DNA of 64,000 bases from Parus major. Taxonomy: Eukaryota > Chordata > Aves > Passeriformes > Paridae. The notes beneath the pieces are model-generated. The model saw nothing but the letters and a program-made list of their open reading frames with translations. It had not been told where the DNA came from and ran no database searches. Below are positions 12,151 through 24,257 of this stretch, in pieces. Within the stretch, counting starts at the first letter, position 1, and every line of letters starts with the position of its first letter. A program made the position numbers and the translations under genes. The stretch spans positions 2,789,457 through 2,853,456 of the forward strand of contig NC_031792.1 in assembly GCF_001522545.3 (NCBI RefSeq), read 5' to 3'.

Positions 12151-14171
12151 ATAGATTAAAATTTTATGCTTTTAAACTCTGACACACGTACACAGAGAGA
12201 GAACTCCCCTCTCCTGGCATCCCCACAGGCGTGAGGAGCAGCACTTCTGAGCTCTGAGCTCAACTGTCTTATTTTTAACTGTCTGATCAGCTTTCAGGCA
12301 GGAGCGTGTCAGGATCCAGATTAATTCATGCAGAACCCCATCATCATCATCATAATTTAGCTCCTAAGGTTGCTGTGCTTGGAATTCCAGTTATGACAGG
12401 AATTCTATACATATTCCACAGATTTAGAAATGGCATCAATAGAACACTTAGGGCCTTATTCATTAAACAATGAGTCATTCTGGCATTCCACTCCATCTCA
12501 TCCCAGTCCTTACAGAACTTTTATGTACAAATCTGACTCTGATTCGTGCATCTGATTGAGGAGGGTGGCAGCAGAGTTTCAGCTGGGTGTGGAAATAGAT
12601 GGAATTTACTGGGTAAAAAAAAAAAGGGAAAAATCCCTCTAATGATGGAAGTTTGATCTCCCACAAGCATCAGAGCCATGTGAGAACAGAGAAGCAAGAG
12701 AAAATCTGCCATGAGCACTACTGTGAGGATCTTCTTGCTGCCCAGCAAGCCAGAAGAATAAAATATTTCAGAATACAACACTTGAGTAGCAATTCTGGGC
12801 AGATAATTTCAGTGGTGCTCTACAAGAGGCTTAAAAGCTTCCCTTAATATGCACTTTACAACTGTGGTGAACTAATGGTGGTGCAAGACCACAAAATATT
12901 TCCCAAATCATTTCCCTAATGACATAAAGCTTTCAGATGGGCTGGCTTTATTTTCTGTGTGAGATTTAAATGAGGATTGAGTTGAAAATTAAAATATTAA
13001 GCTGGAGCAAGAGCTGTCACCTGTCTCTCAGGAATGCACCTGTATTAGTGCAGAATGCCTACACAGCAAATACAGGATGATTTTTTTGGGTCAATACTGA
13101 CTTCATCTAGGCAGAGCACATCCAAATATCAGGTTTTACCATGCTTTAGAAGCTGGAATACAAAGTTTTTAGGGATACACTGGTTCCCAGACTGTGGGAG
13201 TTCAAACTGCTGTCATTCAGTCCAGGTAAACTGGGATATGCTCCAAAATACTCTGAATTTTTAATAGAGAGATCTCAGCACAAATGACTATTTTACCTTC
13301 TCTTTGTCCTTTCCTGGTTGCTGGATGCATGGCTGGGATTTCTGGGTGCATGGCTTGGATTTCTGCAATTCCTGAAAAGCTGGAGCAGAACAGCCTTGGA
13401 AGTCACTGCTCTTCTGTCAGGTCTGTTTGGGGTTAGAAAAGAGTCTCAGAAGTTGTTGGGAAGAAGGAAGGCACAGACACAACTGTACATGAGGCAAACG
13501 AGCTGTCCTTTCATTGGAAACCATTCCAAGTCCTCATAATTCCTTGGATGTTTGCAGTTTCCTTCACTACACATGGAATTATCAGTGCCTATTTTTGGTC
13601 TTCATCCCTAATAAGTCCCAGTAAATTTAGAATCCATCTCACCACATTTCCTTGGGCATCTTCTCCCCCGTGGCAAGGAAAGTTCAGTTCCCTCCTCGTG
13701 GTCCATGAGGGAGGAGAGGGATGGAAGTGGAGTGTCCCATCTCCTGTCCATGAATTCCCTCCCCAGGCTATTTCTGGTCCTTCACTTCACGTTCAGGGAC
13801 CCAAAACAAGGACAAAGTTTACATTTCCCTATCTCAGGGCAAACACTTTTCCAGGAGGTGAATTGTTTCTTTCTCATTTCACATTCCAGTGGAAACTGTT
13901 CCCTGAAAAACAGTTGCTATCTCCCTGGCCATCCACAGGCTGAAGTGAACAAAAACTGGGACTGGAACCCAAGGAAAACAGGACACTTTTGTGCCTTCAC
14001 TGCTCGAGCTGAGCGAAAACAAAACCAGCAATTAAAGGCAGCGCTGGGGGCGAGCCACCTTCCTTTCTGCTTCCTCTTCTCCTCATTTACAGCTCCTGAG
14101 TTGTTCCTTTCCTCGTTGCAAAAGGTCCATAACTGTAACACTGCCACGTTCTCCTGGAAATCTTCTTAAAT
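12151..14171. other. Gene-free intronic-type DNA
   Basis: No gene or recognised transposon. There is a short CAT triplet run at about 12338-12352 (CATCATCATCATAAT). Frames reach at most about 155 codons and overlap one another. Nothing else stands out. Confidence 0.5.
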
Positions 14172-14290
14172 GGCACATGATGGAAGCCATATGATAGGAG
14201 CTTAATTACATAGGGGGCATATGGAAGGCATATGACATAAGGACATATGGAAGGCATATGATGGAAGGGCATCCGAGGACATATGATGGG
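14172..14290. repeat. Imperfect CATATGATGGAAG tandem repeat
   Basis: The motif CATATGATGGAAG or CATATGGAAGG occurs about seven times with variable spacers (cacatgatggaagccatatg, gcatatggaaggcatatgac, gacatatggaaggcatatga and so on). The unit is roughly 14 to 20 bases. It is a short degenerate minisatellite. Confidence 0.7.
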
Positions 14291-16103
14291 AGTCTAATTA
14301 ATTGACAATACATTCCTCTCATCAGGGGGAGAGCTGGAATGCTGTTTTGTTCAGAGGAAAAATATGCACATTGAATTATGCTCACCACTGACCATTCTCC
14401 CTTTTAATTATGATTCCTCGGGTTTTGGAGTGGGATGGAGCTTTTTTCATTTACATCTCACAGCATTAACATCAAGATGTGTTTGACAGGGTTATTATAA
14501 ATTATTTTTGAACCTCCTGAAGTTTTGAGTGTGCAGAGCAAATCTGAAATGTTGCCACCAAAAAAAAAATAAAAATAAAAGAGCCTGTTCTTATTTGGGA
14601 TTATTCACAAAGCTGCTCCTAGAGAAGTCCCAAACAGGTTAAAAAAACCCAACCCTCATGGAAAAAAAACCTCTGCATTGGACAGGAATCAATGCAGCTG
14701 AAAATTTGCACTTCCATCTGCAAAAAGATTTATGGGGGGGAAATAAGGTAGTGCTTAGAATGTGCCAAGAAGATTCCTCATTTTTTAACTACCTGCATGT
14801 GTTTGGGGCATGTGCCTTCCTGAAACACAGAAGCAGCCTTGTGTTATCCCAGATCCTTTCCTTGTCCTGAGAAACTGCAGAGCTATAAACCATGGCAGTG
14901 ATACCTGGAACCCTTTGGAAAGCAAGATGGGATAAAATCCCATTAATCCACTCCTGGAACAACTCGTAAGTGAGCCCTGAGTAACCCTCACAGCTTCTCT
15001 TTGCATTCAGCAAACAGGGATTTGCAGCTATTCAAGCTTTTAAGGGCCATTTTACCAGGAAAAAAAACAAACAAAACCAGTTTTCTGTGTTATTTAGATG
15101 CCTTGAAATATCATTATCATGTTCACACTTTCAGATTAACCCAGTGAAATTAACCCAGTGCCTGCTCCTTATTTTTATTCACTAAATGAACAAGTTTAGG
15201 AAGAGACAGAGCCTGTTATTTCTGGGAACTCAGAAAACCTTGCCAGAATTACTCAGAGAGAGAGTGAAAAGATCTAAGTTCAGGTCCTGGGCCCTGACCA
15301 AGGGTTGTGGCCACCACCTTCACCCAGGCCCCCAGAGGACCTGAACCCTGAGTGCTGCCAACATCAAAATGTTCACTTTTCTGTTCCAGTTTGAGGAGAG
15401 TTTCAAGGCTTGTTCAGGTCTCCAATATTAAAGCAAATAAAACCATGGATTTCAGCAGCAGCTGGGTAAATTGGATGTTCCCAATTCCCTGCATTTTAGA
15501 CCTGTAAAACACATCAGAAATGTGGGGTTTGTTGGTCCCACAGCTTCTCCACAACGTTTGGGGTGTTCCAACTGCTGCAAGGGAGAAGCAAACCAGCCCT
15601 GCTGGAGGTATCAACCCCTGAAACACCCAATTCTGATGTACAAAACCCCCAAAATCCCCATTTTAGCTGAGTGTATTCCCCTCTGGATATTCCCAAGGAG
15701 GAGCTCTCCTGTAGATTTAGGTACTTTCACCAAAACCCTCCAAGGCTTTATCAGGAAGCATCAGCCTTGTTTAACTCCCAGTGCAGAATTAACTGAGCCA
15801 GACAAAGACTGATGGAAAAGGGGGGGAAAAAAAATACAGGATATTTTTACCTTTGGAGATTCTGCTTGCTGACCACGAAGGCAAGAACACTGAGAGGTTG
15901 CCATGGTGCTTTTTGGGAATGTTAACACCACGCTGCTCGAGGGCTAATGAAGGAAGACAAACATCACTGGATTTGCTAAAAACTCAGTAACACAGCACCG
16001 ACAAGTAGAGAAAAAAACCCCACAAAACGCTGATAAGATGAACATTTTGATAATTCTAACGAGGCAGAAGGAAATAAAAAAAGGTTTTTCCAGCTCATCT
16101 TAC
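14291..16103. other. Gene-free intronic-type DNA downstream of let-7a-2
   Basis: No gene, transposon or structured RNA is visible. Short A tracts occur near 14561, 14641 and 15060. On the minus strand this follows the candidate exon that holds let-7a-2 and would be intron. Confidence 0.5.
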
Positions 16104-16186
16104 CTGCTCTTTCCTGTTCCAGGTGTCCAGAGCAAAGAGTGCTGAGGATTTATGGTCGCTCCTGGCGCCGGTGTGTGCAAGACCCA

Positions 16187-16258
16187 AGGAAAGCTAGGAG
16201 GTTGTACAGTTATCTCCCTTGGTGTAATTCTAAACTATACAACCTACTACCTCAACCT
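16187..16258 (-). ncRNA. let-7a-2: let-7a-2 microRNA precursor
   Basis: The minus strand reads as a let-7 hairpin. The 5' arm holds the let-7a mature sequence with seed GAGGTAG; the loop TTTAGAATTACACCAAGGG is followed by GGAGATAA, and the 3' arm ends CTCCTAGCTTTCC. Loop and 3' arm match the let-7a-2 paralogue rather than let-7a-1 or let-7a-3. A GGAG motif (16214-16217), the tetranucleotide bound by the LIN28 zinc knuckles in let-7 precursors, is present, so LIN28 control of maturation is expected. let-7a represses targets such as RAS, MYC and HMGA2 mRNAs in differentiated cells. Compared with the human hairpin as I recall it, one 3'-arm base differs and strengthens pairing. Confidence 0.97.
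16233..16254 (-). ncRNA. let-7a: let-7a-5p mature microRNA
   Basis: Twenty-two bases identical to the invariant animal let-7a guide strand, beginning TGAGGTAGTAGG on the minus strand. Bases 2-8 are the seed. The passenger strand (let-7a-2-3p) maps to 16188-16209. Confidence 0.96.
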
Positions 16259-16879
16259 GGATGCATGCAGTCAAAAATTCATAATCTCAGGGGCTTCTAG
16301 TTATAAATAAAAAAACCAAAAAAAAAAAAACCCCTCCAAATCCTCAGTGGTTTAATTTAGAGGGAATAAACTGCTGGGGGAAAGACACCAAGCCCAAAGT
16401 CAGCTCCCCACAATGGAAATGTGATAAGACACAACAAGCCAGGGTTGTTCCTGCTGGATTTGGACAAGATCACGGAGGTTTTCACATGAGATGGAATTTT
16501 TTGGCTAAAAGAATGGTGTTCACCTTCCACAGCAGATTCAGAACATACACAGACATACTTATTTATTTTTTTAATAAAAAAAAGGCATTTAAAGAAGGTT
16601 TAGGTAAAATTTATCCTTCCTGAACACACCACACTGAACCTGGATGTTTGAAGGATGTGCAGGAATGGGCTTGGGAGAGAAGTGCAGAAATCCTGAGGTG
16701 AATTTGACCCTCACCCCAAAGGGTTCAAGTGAACCATTCTGGAAAAGCACCACGAGCCTCCCTCAGCCACATTCCCTTCCCAAGACACGTTTTTATCTTG
16801 CATTAATTCCCAGCTGGGATGTGATCCTTGTGACTCACCCCAGCACCCACCAAGGTGGTGCTTAAAGCAGCAGGCTGCC

Positions 16880-17053
16880 TGTTTATTGCATTATTATTAG
16901 TAGTATTAGTAATAATAACAATAATATTCACTATATCAATAATAGTATCAATAATACTATTAATAATATTAACAATATTAATGATTTTAATTTTAATTTT
17001 AATTCTAATTTAAAATACTAATGATAATGATAATAATAATGATAATAATAATG

Positions 17054-17091
<38 letters not shown>

Positions 17092-17122
17092 GTAATAATA
17101 ATAGTAATAATAATAATAGTAA
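16880..17122. repeat. (AAT)n microsatellite with degenerate AT flank
   Basis: Begins as degenerate ATTATTAGTAGTATTAG and AATATTAAC words and becomes an almost pure AAT array at about 17027-17118 with occasional AGT or GAT interruptions. On the minus strand it produces runs of Tyr or Ile in open frames, which are artefacts. It lies about 600 bases upstream of let-7a-2 on the transcribed strand. Confidence 0.92.
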
Positions 17123-18540
17123 AGCAGGGCTGGGCTGGTGCCCCTCAGGTGAATCCCTGGCACAGCAGCTCCCTGCTGGAAGGGGATTCCAAGGGAATCA
17201 CACCCCAGGAATGGGTGCTGAGCTCTGCTGAATGCTGCTCTGTTTTCCCAGGATAAAGCAGAACTTTCTGCTGATGTTGGAAAAGGCACTGCCCTGCCTT
17301 CACAGCCCAAGGCTGGCAGGAAATAAAGGAGGAAGATGGGAAAGAGCATCAGAATTCAGCCTGCAACAGCAGGAGAATACACTGGGAAAAAGGGAAAATA
17401 ACCTTAGTGTGATGTCAGGATGTTGATGGGATCCCGATTTCTACTGAGTCCATATTCGGTAAAGTTTACTTGGACCAAGGAGTGGAAATCCAGCATATTT
17501 TAGTTAACAGCACACAGCAGAGTCGCTGTAACTGTTTGATGATTAGTTAGAGCAGTGACCAAGGCACAGCTCTGGATAAGGAAATTACAGATTTCTGGCC
17601 CTGGACTCCAGCCAGGAGCTTTTTCCTTGTCTAAAAGCATCCCGGACCCAACTCCTTGACATAAAATCATCATCTCTGTGCACTGAACAGCTTTTCTCCA
17701 ACATGAAATCCAATGAATTAACTCAAGCAGTTTTATGGGAGGGAGTGAACCTGTGTGCTGAGTCAGGCTGATGAAAAATCCCAAATCCTACCCAATCTCT
17801 GGGCCACGGAGCAAATTCCCTCTCAGACTTCCAGGAACAACCTGGTTCACATCTTGCAGCTATAAATGAAACCACTGCAGGATCACACAGCTAAACCACT
17901 CCTTTAATACAACTTACACCTGCAAGTATTCTTCTGCACCTCAATCTTGTAATACCTAACATTCCATAATTGAAAGTTTTGAAGTTATTACCTATTTCTG
18001 ATCAGTTTGACGAGAAGGTGCTGTTAACACTGAGACTGACACAGGCACCCCTTGCACACCAGGCAATTAAAAGCAGAGCAAAAAAACCCAAAAACTCTCC
18101 AATAATTTGCTCTAAAATGGAAGATAGAGAGAGGAAGAGAGTTTTGTTTCAGTCAGATACTTAATTCAGCAAAGATCTTTTCCTGGATAAATTCCTTACT
18201 TTAGATTTAGGCCAAACTAACCTAAGTTTTTCTCAGGCTGGCCATTGCTAATGACTCCCTACCTCTCCTTTCTGCTCTTCAAGTTCCACAAAGAGTCTTC
18301 AAGAACTTTCTTAACACCAGAAAAATGTCTATCCTAGGGTTTGACACCTAATTCACCCTCTGGGGTCAATTTTTAGGCTCCTCCCCATCCTGCTGCACGA
18401 ATTATCCTGGCAAATTTCCCCCATTTACAGCACTCACTACAGGTGTTTTGTTCCCTCCAAGCTTGGACAGCTGAAAGTGCATTTCCATCCCAGAGGAACT
18501 GCAATTTCCAGCAGGAGAAAAAGTGCCAGGCATTCGAGTC
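17123..18540. other. Intronic-type DNA between mir-100 and let-7a-2
   Basis: Complex sequence of mixed composition with no gene, hairpin RNA or transposon that I can recognise. Confidence 0.5.
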
Positions 18541-18890
18541 GTGCTGCCAAATTGAGTAATAACAATAGGAAGTGCAGAGTTTAGGAATTGAGATTAAATA
18601 TTCCAACAGGAGCTGCTCTCACTGCTGTTATTTGTGTCCCTCCGTGTCCCTGCTCCGGGGCTGGGAGCTCTGGGAGCAGAGCAGAGGCAGGCACAGCTCT
18701 CCTGACACTTCCTCGTGGTGCCACCGAGCTCCCTGTTTGTTTTCTGGTGATTTTTGTCAATTATGTCTTTACCCAATTAGCACAATCATACCTAATTACG
18801 CAATTAGGGCGAATCTGTAATCTAATGACAATGTTCAATTGCGATACGTTATCGATGTCGGGAAGTTCCCGTTGAACGTGTGGAGCTCTG
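18541..18890. promoter_or_regulatory. Candidate conserved enhancer with clustered homeodomain cores
   Basis: The right part holds five ATTA/TAAT-type cores in about 80 bases: CAATTA at 18758, CAATTAG at 18774, TAATTA at 18793, CAATTAG at 18801 and CAATTG at 18836. Immediately after, 18842-18879 keeps six CpG dinucleotides (GCGATACGTTATCGATGTCG) in otherwise AT-rich DNA. CpG normally decays in methylated intronic DNA, so this suggests constraint or an unmethylated regulatory site. It lies in the intron between mir-100 and let-7a-2. The call is inference from motif density; no conservation data are available. Confidence 0.42.
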
Positions 18891-20934
18891 CGTTCCTAAA
18901 TCAGCTCATGGGGCCCCAGTGCCTTTTGTCTGGGACCCCTTTTAGGCCTCTTGCTGCTTCAGAATCCCAGAAATGATTTCACACTTCTGGGGACAAAAGG
19001 GAATCTCTGGCCTAGCCCAGCCCAGCCTTGTTTTAAAGCTACAGCGTAATTAAAAAATTGTGTCTTTTCACTGCGTGTAACTCTGCGATTCCTGAAGGAA
19101 ATGTGACTCCAGCTGCTGTCCTAGCACAGAAATGCTGGGGTTCACATCCAGTCAAGTTTTATTTTCCAAAAAGAGAGAGAATGCCCCTGGGGCAGCTCTC
19201 CTCAGGCTCTCCTGCTCTGAAGTTCCCACCTGCCCATGTCCCTGAGCCCAGGAGACACCAGCTCTGAGCTTTATTCTGGACTAAAGGGAACTGTTCACTC
19301 CTCGCTGGTTTTATCTCCTCTTCCCTTCACAGGCTTCAGGTGAGAGAAAAATCCACAAACTTCTTCCCCTACCCACATTTCCTACTGAATTGCCCCAAGA
19401 GTGAGGTGAGAATCCCAAGCCAGAGCTGATTTTTGGGAATTGCCTGGTTGGAATATCCCACTCCTTTCAAACATCCTTCAGCCTAAAGCAGCGATTCAGT
19501 CCCACAGGGGTGCAGAGGGCAGAATATTCCCAAATAATGACATAAAACAGTGCCTCATGCACTAATCCCCTGCACTACATCACACTTCCTATGCATTTAC
19601 AGACCCACTGACTTTGGACAGGATTCCAGCAATGGACACTCACTGCAGATGGTCAGAAAAGCTGAATTTCGTCTTGTTATAATCAGGAAAATCATCAGCT
19701 GAGGTTCAGCTCTGAACCTTTTGGGCTGGGAATGATGCAGAAGAAGAAGGAAGAGCCCACCTTCCCTCTCAGATCCTCCTTGCCAAGGAGGGGGTGGGAG
19801 AGCAGCAAATCCTCCCGAAGCAAATGCATTTCCTTAAGTCATTGAGCAAAAAATAAATACAAAAAACCCACAAATGCCATCGTTCCAGCTAGAGGGCTGA
19901 GATCCTGTTTGCCAAATTTCAGCCTGGACTGACCTTGTATTATTTCTTTTTTCCTTTTTTTTCCCAGCTGATTTTCATAAACCTCAGACAGGAGAGGGTT
20001 TCACCTTGGAAATGCTGACGTGATTCCTGCTGGTCACGTCACTCCTTCAGCTTTATTTGGTGAAACTTTATCAGAAGTTGGTTGTAATGAGGAGCCTCAA
20101 GAGGTTCAAAGGTTTACCCCAGCTCAGAGAGCTCTCCTAGAGGTCTGGCAAACAAACTAAAAAGGGCTGGAAGTCCAAGAGGCTGCAAAGTAGGGGAAGA
20201 AGCCTCATCTGGGCTCAGCTGAAATCCAGAACAAGTAAATATTTTGAAAGCTCTCCAAAATTGTTCAACGCATGACAAAAACCGTGCCTCAACTGCTGCA
20301 ATCTGAAGGTTTGCTCAATAGAACATTTCAATCTCTGGGCCTTTCTAGGGGAAAGGTGGCTCTCACTCCTGGACCAAAATGTGCCTTTTGAGAGGAGCTG
20401 GAGCATCAGCTCTGGGTGAGACAAAACCTGAACCCCCTGTGCTGCACCCAAATGGGGAAGGTGGAAAAAGTACTGACTCTGAATGACTCCAAATCTTTTA
20501 TTTTGGGATTTTTTGGTTTATCCCAAGCCTGCTTTGTGACTGAAACCCTGCATGATCTGGACCTGGAGCTGAGGCTGGTTTCACCTGGTGCTGAAAAATG
20601 AAGGAGCTGACAGGAAGCTGAATCAAAACCTGGTGTCAGTTCCAGGGTGGATTTCTGGGGCTGGATTTCACCAGGAACCTGCAGAAATACAAGCAGAGGC
20701 TCCCCAGCCCAGCTGGAGCACCTCCAGCTCAGGGAATGCCACTCCTGCCATGCTCCTAAGCCATGGAGCATTCCTGGCTCCAGGGCAGGTGTCCAAGCCC
20801 TGGATCCCTCCCCTAAAAATCCTCTCCTGATTTTCTCTCATCTCCTCCCTTACTGATTAGAAGCAAATAAACAAAAAGAGAGGGAGGAGGGGGGGGGGAA
20901 TCAGATTACTGAAATAACCAGAATAGTGAAATTT
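18891..20934. other. Gene-free intronic-type DNA
   Basis: No gene, transposon or RNA is recognised. Small A or T tracts occur near 19852-19866 and 19945-19965. Overlapping short frames on both strands between 20400 and 20860 reflect GC-richer composition. Confidence 0.5.
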
Positions 20935-21110
20935 ATCTGCCTTTTAAGAGTTTAACCAGATTTGATTATCTGAATAAGGGTATTTGGATACGGTTCAAAT
21001 TCCAGGGTACACAATTCCATTCTGCTTATCACGAATCCCATTTGCCACTGCATATGGTTATTCTAATTACCAGGGTGCTATTGTGTGCTCCTCACCAGGC
21101 TGGGAGAGGA
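20935..21110. other. Candidate conserved non-coding element
   Basis: Complex sequence with CTGCTTATCACGAATCCC, a GATA-type TTATC core, and ATATGGTTATTCTAATTACC with a TAATTA core. It is flanked by low-complexity G and A tracts (20888-20899, 21260-21292). Regulatory function is a weak inference. Confidence 0.27.
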
Positions 21111-21683
21111 GGGGACACACAAATAAATTCCCTTTTCATCCCTCACTGAGGACCACGAGGCATCCTTGTGTGCAGGAGACCTTACAGGTGCTCTCAGGCA
21201 GCAACAGGAGAGAGAAATCGCCACGAAATTTTGAGAGAGAAAAAGAAGATTTACCAAATATTAATTTTTTTTTAAAAAAAAAGGGAAAAAAAGAGGAGAT
21301 TTGGGGAAGCTTTGCTTCCTCAGAGAACTTCTGCTGCTTTCAGCTCTAACTGTGGCCAAAGGAAACAAGCACAGCTAAAGCTCCCCAAATGAAGATGCAG
21401 CCACACGGGAGGGTTGTTTTTTTACCTCTAAAGCAGCCACTCTGCCCATTTCCAGAGAAAGGAGCTGCATTCATTAAGGAGCTGATTTTTGGAGAGGATA
21501 TCAGAACATTTTGGGGTAATTCCCAGGTCTGAGGTGCTCTGGTTTGATTCCAGCAGTGCTTTCCATGCCTTTAAGTCCCCCAGCAGCTCTCTGTGCATCA
21601 GTGAGAGATGAAGGGAGCTCTGTGCACTCTGGATGGCACCTGGATCAAAACTGCTGCACAAATCCACAATGTGAGGGGAAAAT

Positions 21684-21688
21684 AGTAG

Positions 21689-21754
<66 letters not shown>

Positions 21755-21833
21755 CATAATAAATAGATAAAATTATTATTGTTATTATTGTTATTATTAT
21801 TATTGTTATTGTTATTCTTATTATTATTTAATA
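21684..21833. repeat. Back-to-back (AAT)n and (ATT)n microsatellites
   Basis: A clean AAT array at about 21694-21750 is followed, after ACATAATAAATAGATAAA, by TTATTATTG-type repeats to 21833. The two arrays are complementary, so a long imperfect hairpin could form. Frames through it encode only poly-Leu, poly-Asn, poly-Ile or poly-Tyr and are not genes. Confidence 0.94.
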
Positions 21834-22168
21834 AATCCTTGTAAGAAATGCACAGATGGGAGCTGCACAGACTCCAATTATTCCCCTCCATCCTAAAAGG
21901 AAGACACATTTTCAAGGTTCTTCACATCATTTTGTCAGGCTCCAGTTTCCCTCGAGAACTTAATGAAGTGCAGTGGAACACAAGCAGCAGCAAAGAAATA
22001 CAAATTCAGGCTGGAAACACAATGCAGTGCTTCTCAAAAGGCTGGAAAACAAAGTGGCAGGGGCAGAATATGGGAGGCTGCAGCTAAAAAAGAGCAGGGG
22101 GGCAACAAGAGACAAGCTGGAATGCATTTTAATACTCAATAAGAGCAGGCTTCACTTGGTTTATTTAT

Positions 22169-22215
22169 TAAATATAATATATATATATATATATAATATA
22201 TATATATATATATAA
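22169..22215. repeat. (AT)n microsatellite
   Basis: An almost pure alternating AT run, self-complementary, with AATA interruptions. Confidence 0.93.
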
Positions 22216-24257
22216 TTAAATAGAATTTATTGTTGTGTTTATTTATTTGAATGGGTTTATTTATTCAGGGAAGCTGTGCTGGTGGTGCTGCCCTCCCTGA
22301 CATCCTCCCTGCAGAAGTCAAGAGCCTGCAAGAGGCTTCCTTGAACCCACAAATCTGAGACAAAACTCATCCCCAAACTCACCCCAGAGAACCAGGAGCA
22401 ATCAGCACCCACTCTCAGCCTCAGAAATAACTCCCAGCTCCTCCTCCCAGCAGCACAGGGCCTGCAGCTCACCCCACTTGTGTTGCCACTTCTCTGAAGT
22501 TTCCTTTCTAAGCATCCAGCTGTGTTTAGCCCAAGCTTCTCGCCAAAAGGACGTAAAAAAAAATAATAAATCTGATATTGATTAGCAGGTCTCAATGTAT
22601 TCAGAGAGAAACTGCACTGGAATATTTTACAGAGAAGAAAAAAAAAATATATATAAAAATAACTGTTTCTTCTTTCCTCTTTCAAGTATTGATTTCCTAA
22701 TCAAAAAAAAAAATCAAACCAAATGGTGGTAGCTCATTTTGGGACAAGGCTGACCCAATTCCCCTGCCAGGGGTCTTTTGGCACTCTCTGAAGAGCCAAA
22801 ACATCCAGGACAAATCCCAGGCTTTTCTCAGCCCATTCTACCACAAATGGCTTTACAGAGGAGAGATCACCCTACAGAAATGTGGATTTTATTGGGTTTT
22901 ACCAGCTCATTTCTCCTTGGAGCTCAGACCAAACGAGCCCACACTTCCCTTGGAGAATCCAACCTGATAAACATTCACAACATTTAAAAAACCAACCCCA
23001 AACCAGCCCAGATTATTCACAGATCTCCTGGGAAAACCAATTTTTTACTGTCACAATCTCCTGCTTCCATGGTGAGCCCCTGCTCATCCCATCATGGATG
23101 GAGCAACGTCCACCCTCAAAACCCCCAAGGAGAACTCGACTCCAGCTCCCTGTCCTGGCTAAAATCCCACCACAGAATGGTCCAGCAGCAAAAGTTCTGC
23201 TGGAAACGACTTTATCCCTTGATTTTCCCATCCAAACTTTTGGGGAATATTGAGGATCAGTTTTATACCCAACTTTCCATCACACAGGACACCAAAATGC
23301 AGATTTTTTCCCTTTTTTTTAAACCTAGCTTCAGCTCACAGGGAGAAAGAAGAGTGGTTGGACTTCTCTGACTCCATTTTAATATAATAAATAGAAAAAC
23401 TTCTATAATAAATAGAGAACACATAGAAAACCCTGGAAATTCAGCAAAGAGGGGAAAAAAATAAAAAAACTTTTTTGGCCTACAGCAGCATGTGTCAAAG
23501 CAGCCAAGTTCAAACCCAGAGAAATTTAAAAGTGGAAATGCAGAGCAAATCGTTGGTGGAATTAACACTGAAAGCTGCTGGAAAGAAATAGTCAGACTTT
23601 ATTTTGAGTTTACAGCCTAATTATTTTCATATAGAATCTGTACATTGGGGTTTTCAAAAATGACTTCTTCAAAAATAATTGTTCCACTCTCCCAACTTTA
23701 AAGGTTTCTATTCCACAGCAGGCTTTGCACTGCCTGCTTCCATGGTTTTTCCCTGCCCTACCACTTCTTTTGGACTTTCCAGCACGATTATTTTCTCATA
23801 AAAACTATTTGAAAAGACACAAATACCACGAAATTGGGAGGAAAGGGGTTCTATAATAAACTGATTTTTGAGAGAGGAGCTGGAAAGCCAAGCCCCTCCC
23901 GTGTCAGAGAAGGGATTCCAAGTTCCTGGATATGAAGGAGGAGAAGTGATTGTTCCTCTCACAAATTGCTGGGCTAAGCAAGGAAAAGAATAGCTCTGTG
24001 TTATTTTATAAATGAAATGATTTCATCTGCTTCAGAATTAAGACAAGAACGCTCCCCTATCACCTCCCCATCACCAGAGCAGGGCAGGACATGGGTGGGA
24101 TTTCATTTCTTCAGCCAGATAAACTCCCCCCATCCCCTTTTCCTCAGCACCAACCAAGCCAACAACCCTTTTGCACCAGGGGATTCCAGCAGGGCCCGGA
24201 GCTGAAAGCTGAGCTGATAATTGCAGGGTGAGATTTGCAGCTCCACTTTTATGTTCC
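22216..24257. other. Gene-free intronic-type DNA downstream of mir-100
   Basis: I see no gene, transposon or RNA. A tracts occur at 22555-22566, 22639-22648 and 22701-22713. On the minus strand this is the first 2 kb after the mir-100 hairpin. Confidence 0.5.

Larger units (their letters stand above)
16104..16373 (-). ncRNA. MIR100HG: Candidate MIR100HG exon containing let-7a-2
   Basis: Reading the minus strand, a strong acceptor (TGTCTTTCCCCCAG) ends at 16374. It is preceded by a branch-point-like CTGAC whose A lies at 16400, 26 bases upstream. A perfect consensus donor, CAG followed by GTAAGA, starts its intron at 16103. The 270-base interval would contain the whole let-7a-2 hairpin, which ends 83 bases before the donor. 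No protein frame of interest lies inside. Donor-like motifs are common by chance in 64 kb, so the exon is a hypothesis resting on acceptor, branch point and donor falling together around the hairpin. Confidence 0.42.

Noticed and set aside
15290..15360. Possible CR1 remnant in GC-rich sequence
   Set aside because: Only loose similarity in composition; none of the diagnostic CR1 phrases is present.
1..16000. mir-125b-1, expected third member of the cluster
   Set aside because: Neither the guide (CCCTGAGACCCTAAC) nor its complement was seen; it should lie beyond the left edge.
17005..17349. Poly-Tyr/Ile frame (and similar poly-Leu, poly-Asn frames at 21428-21915)
   Set aside because: Translation of AAT/ATT microsatellites.
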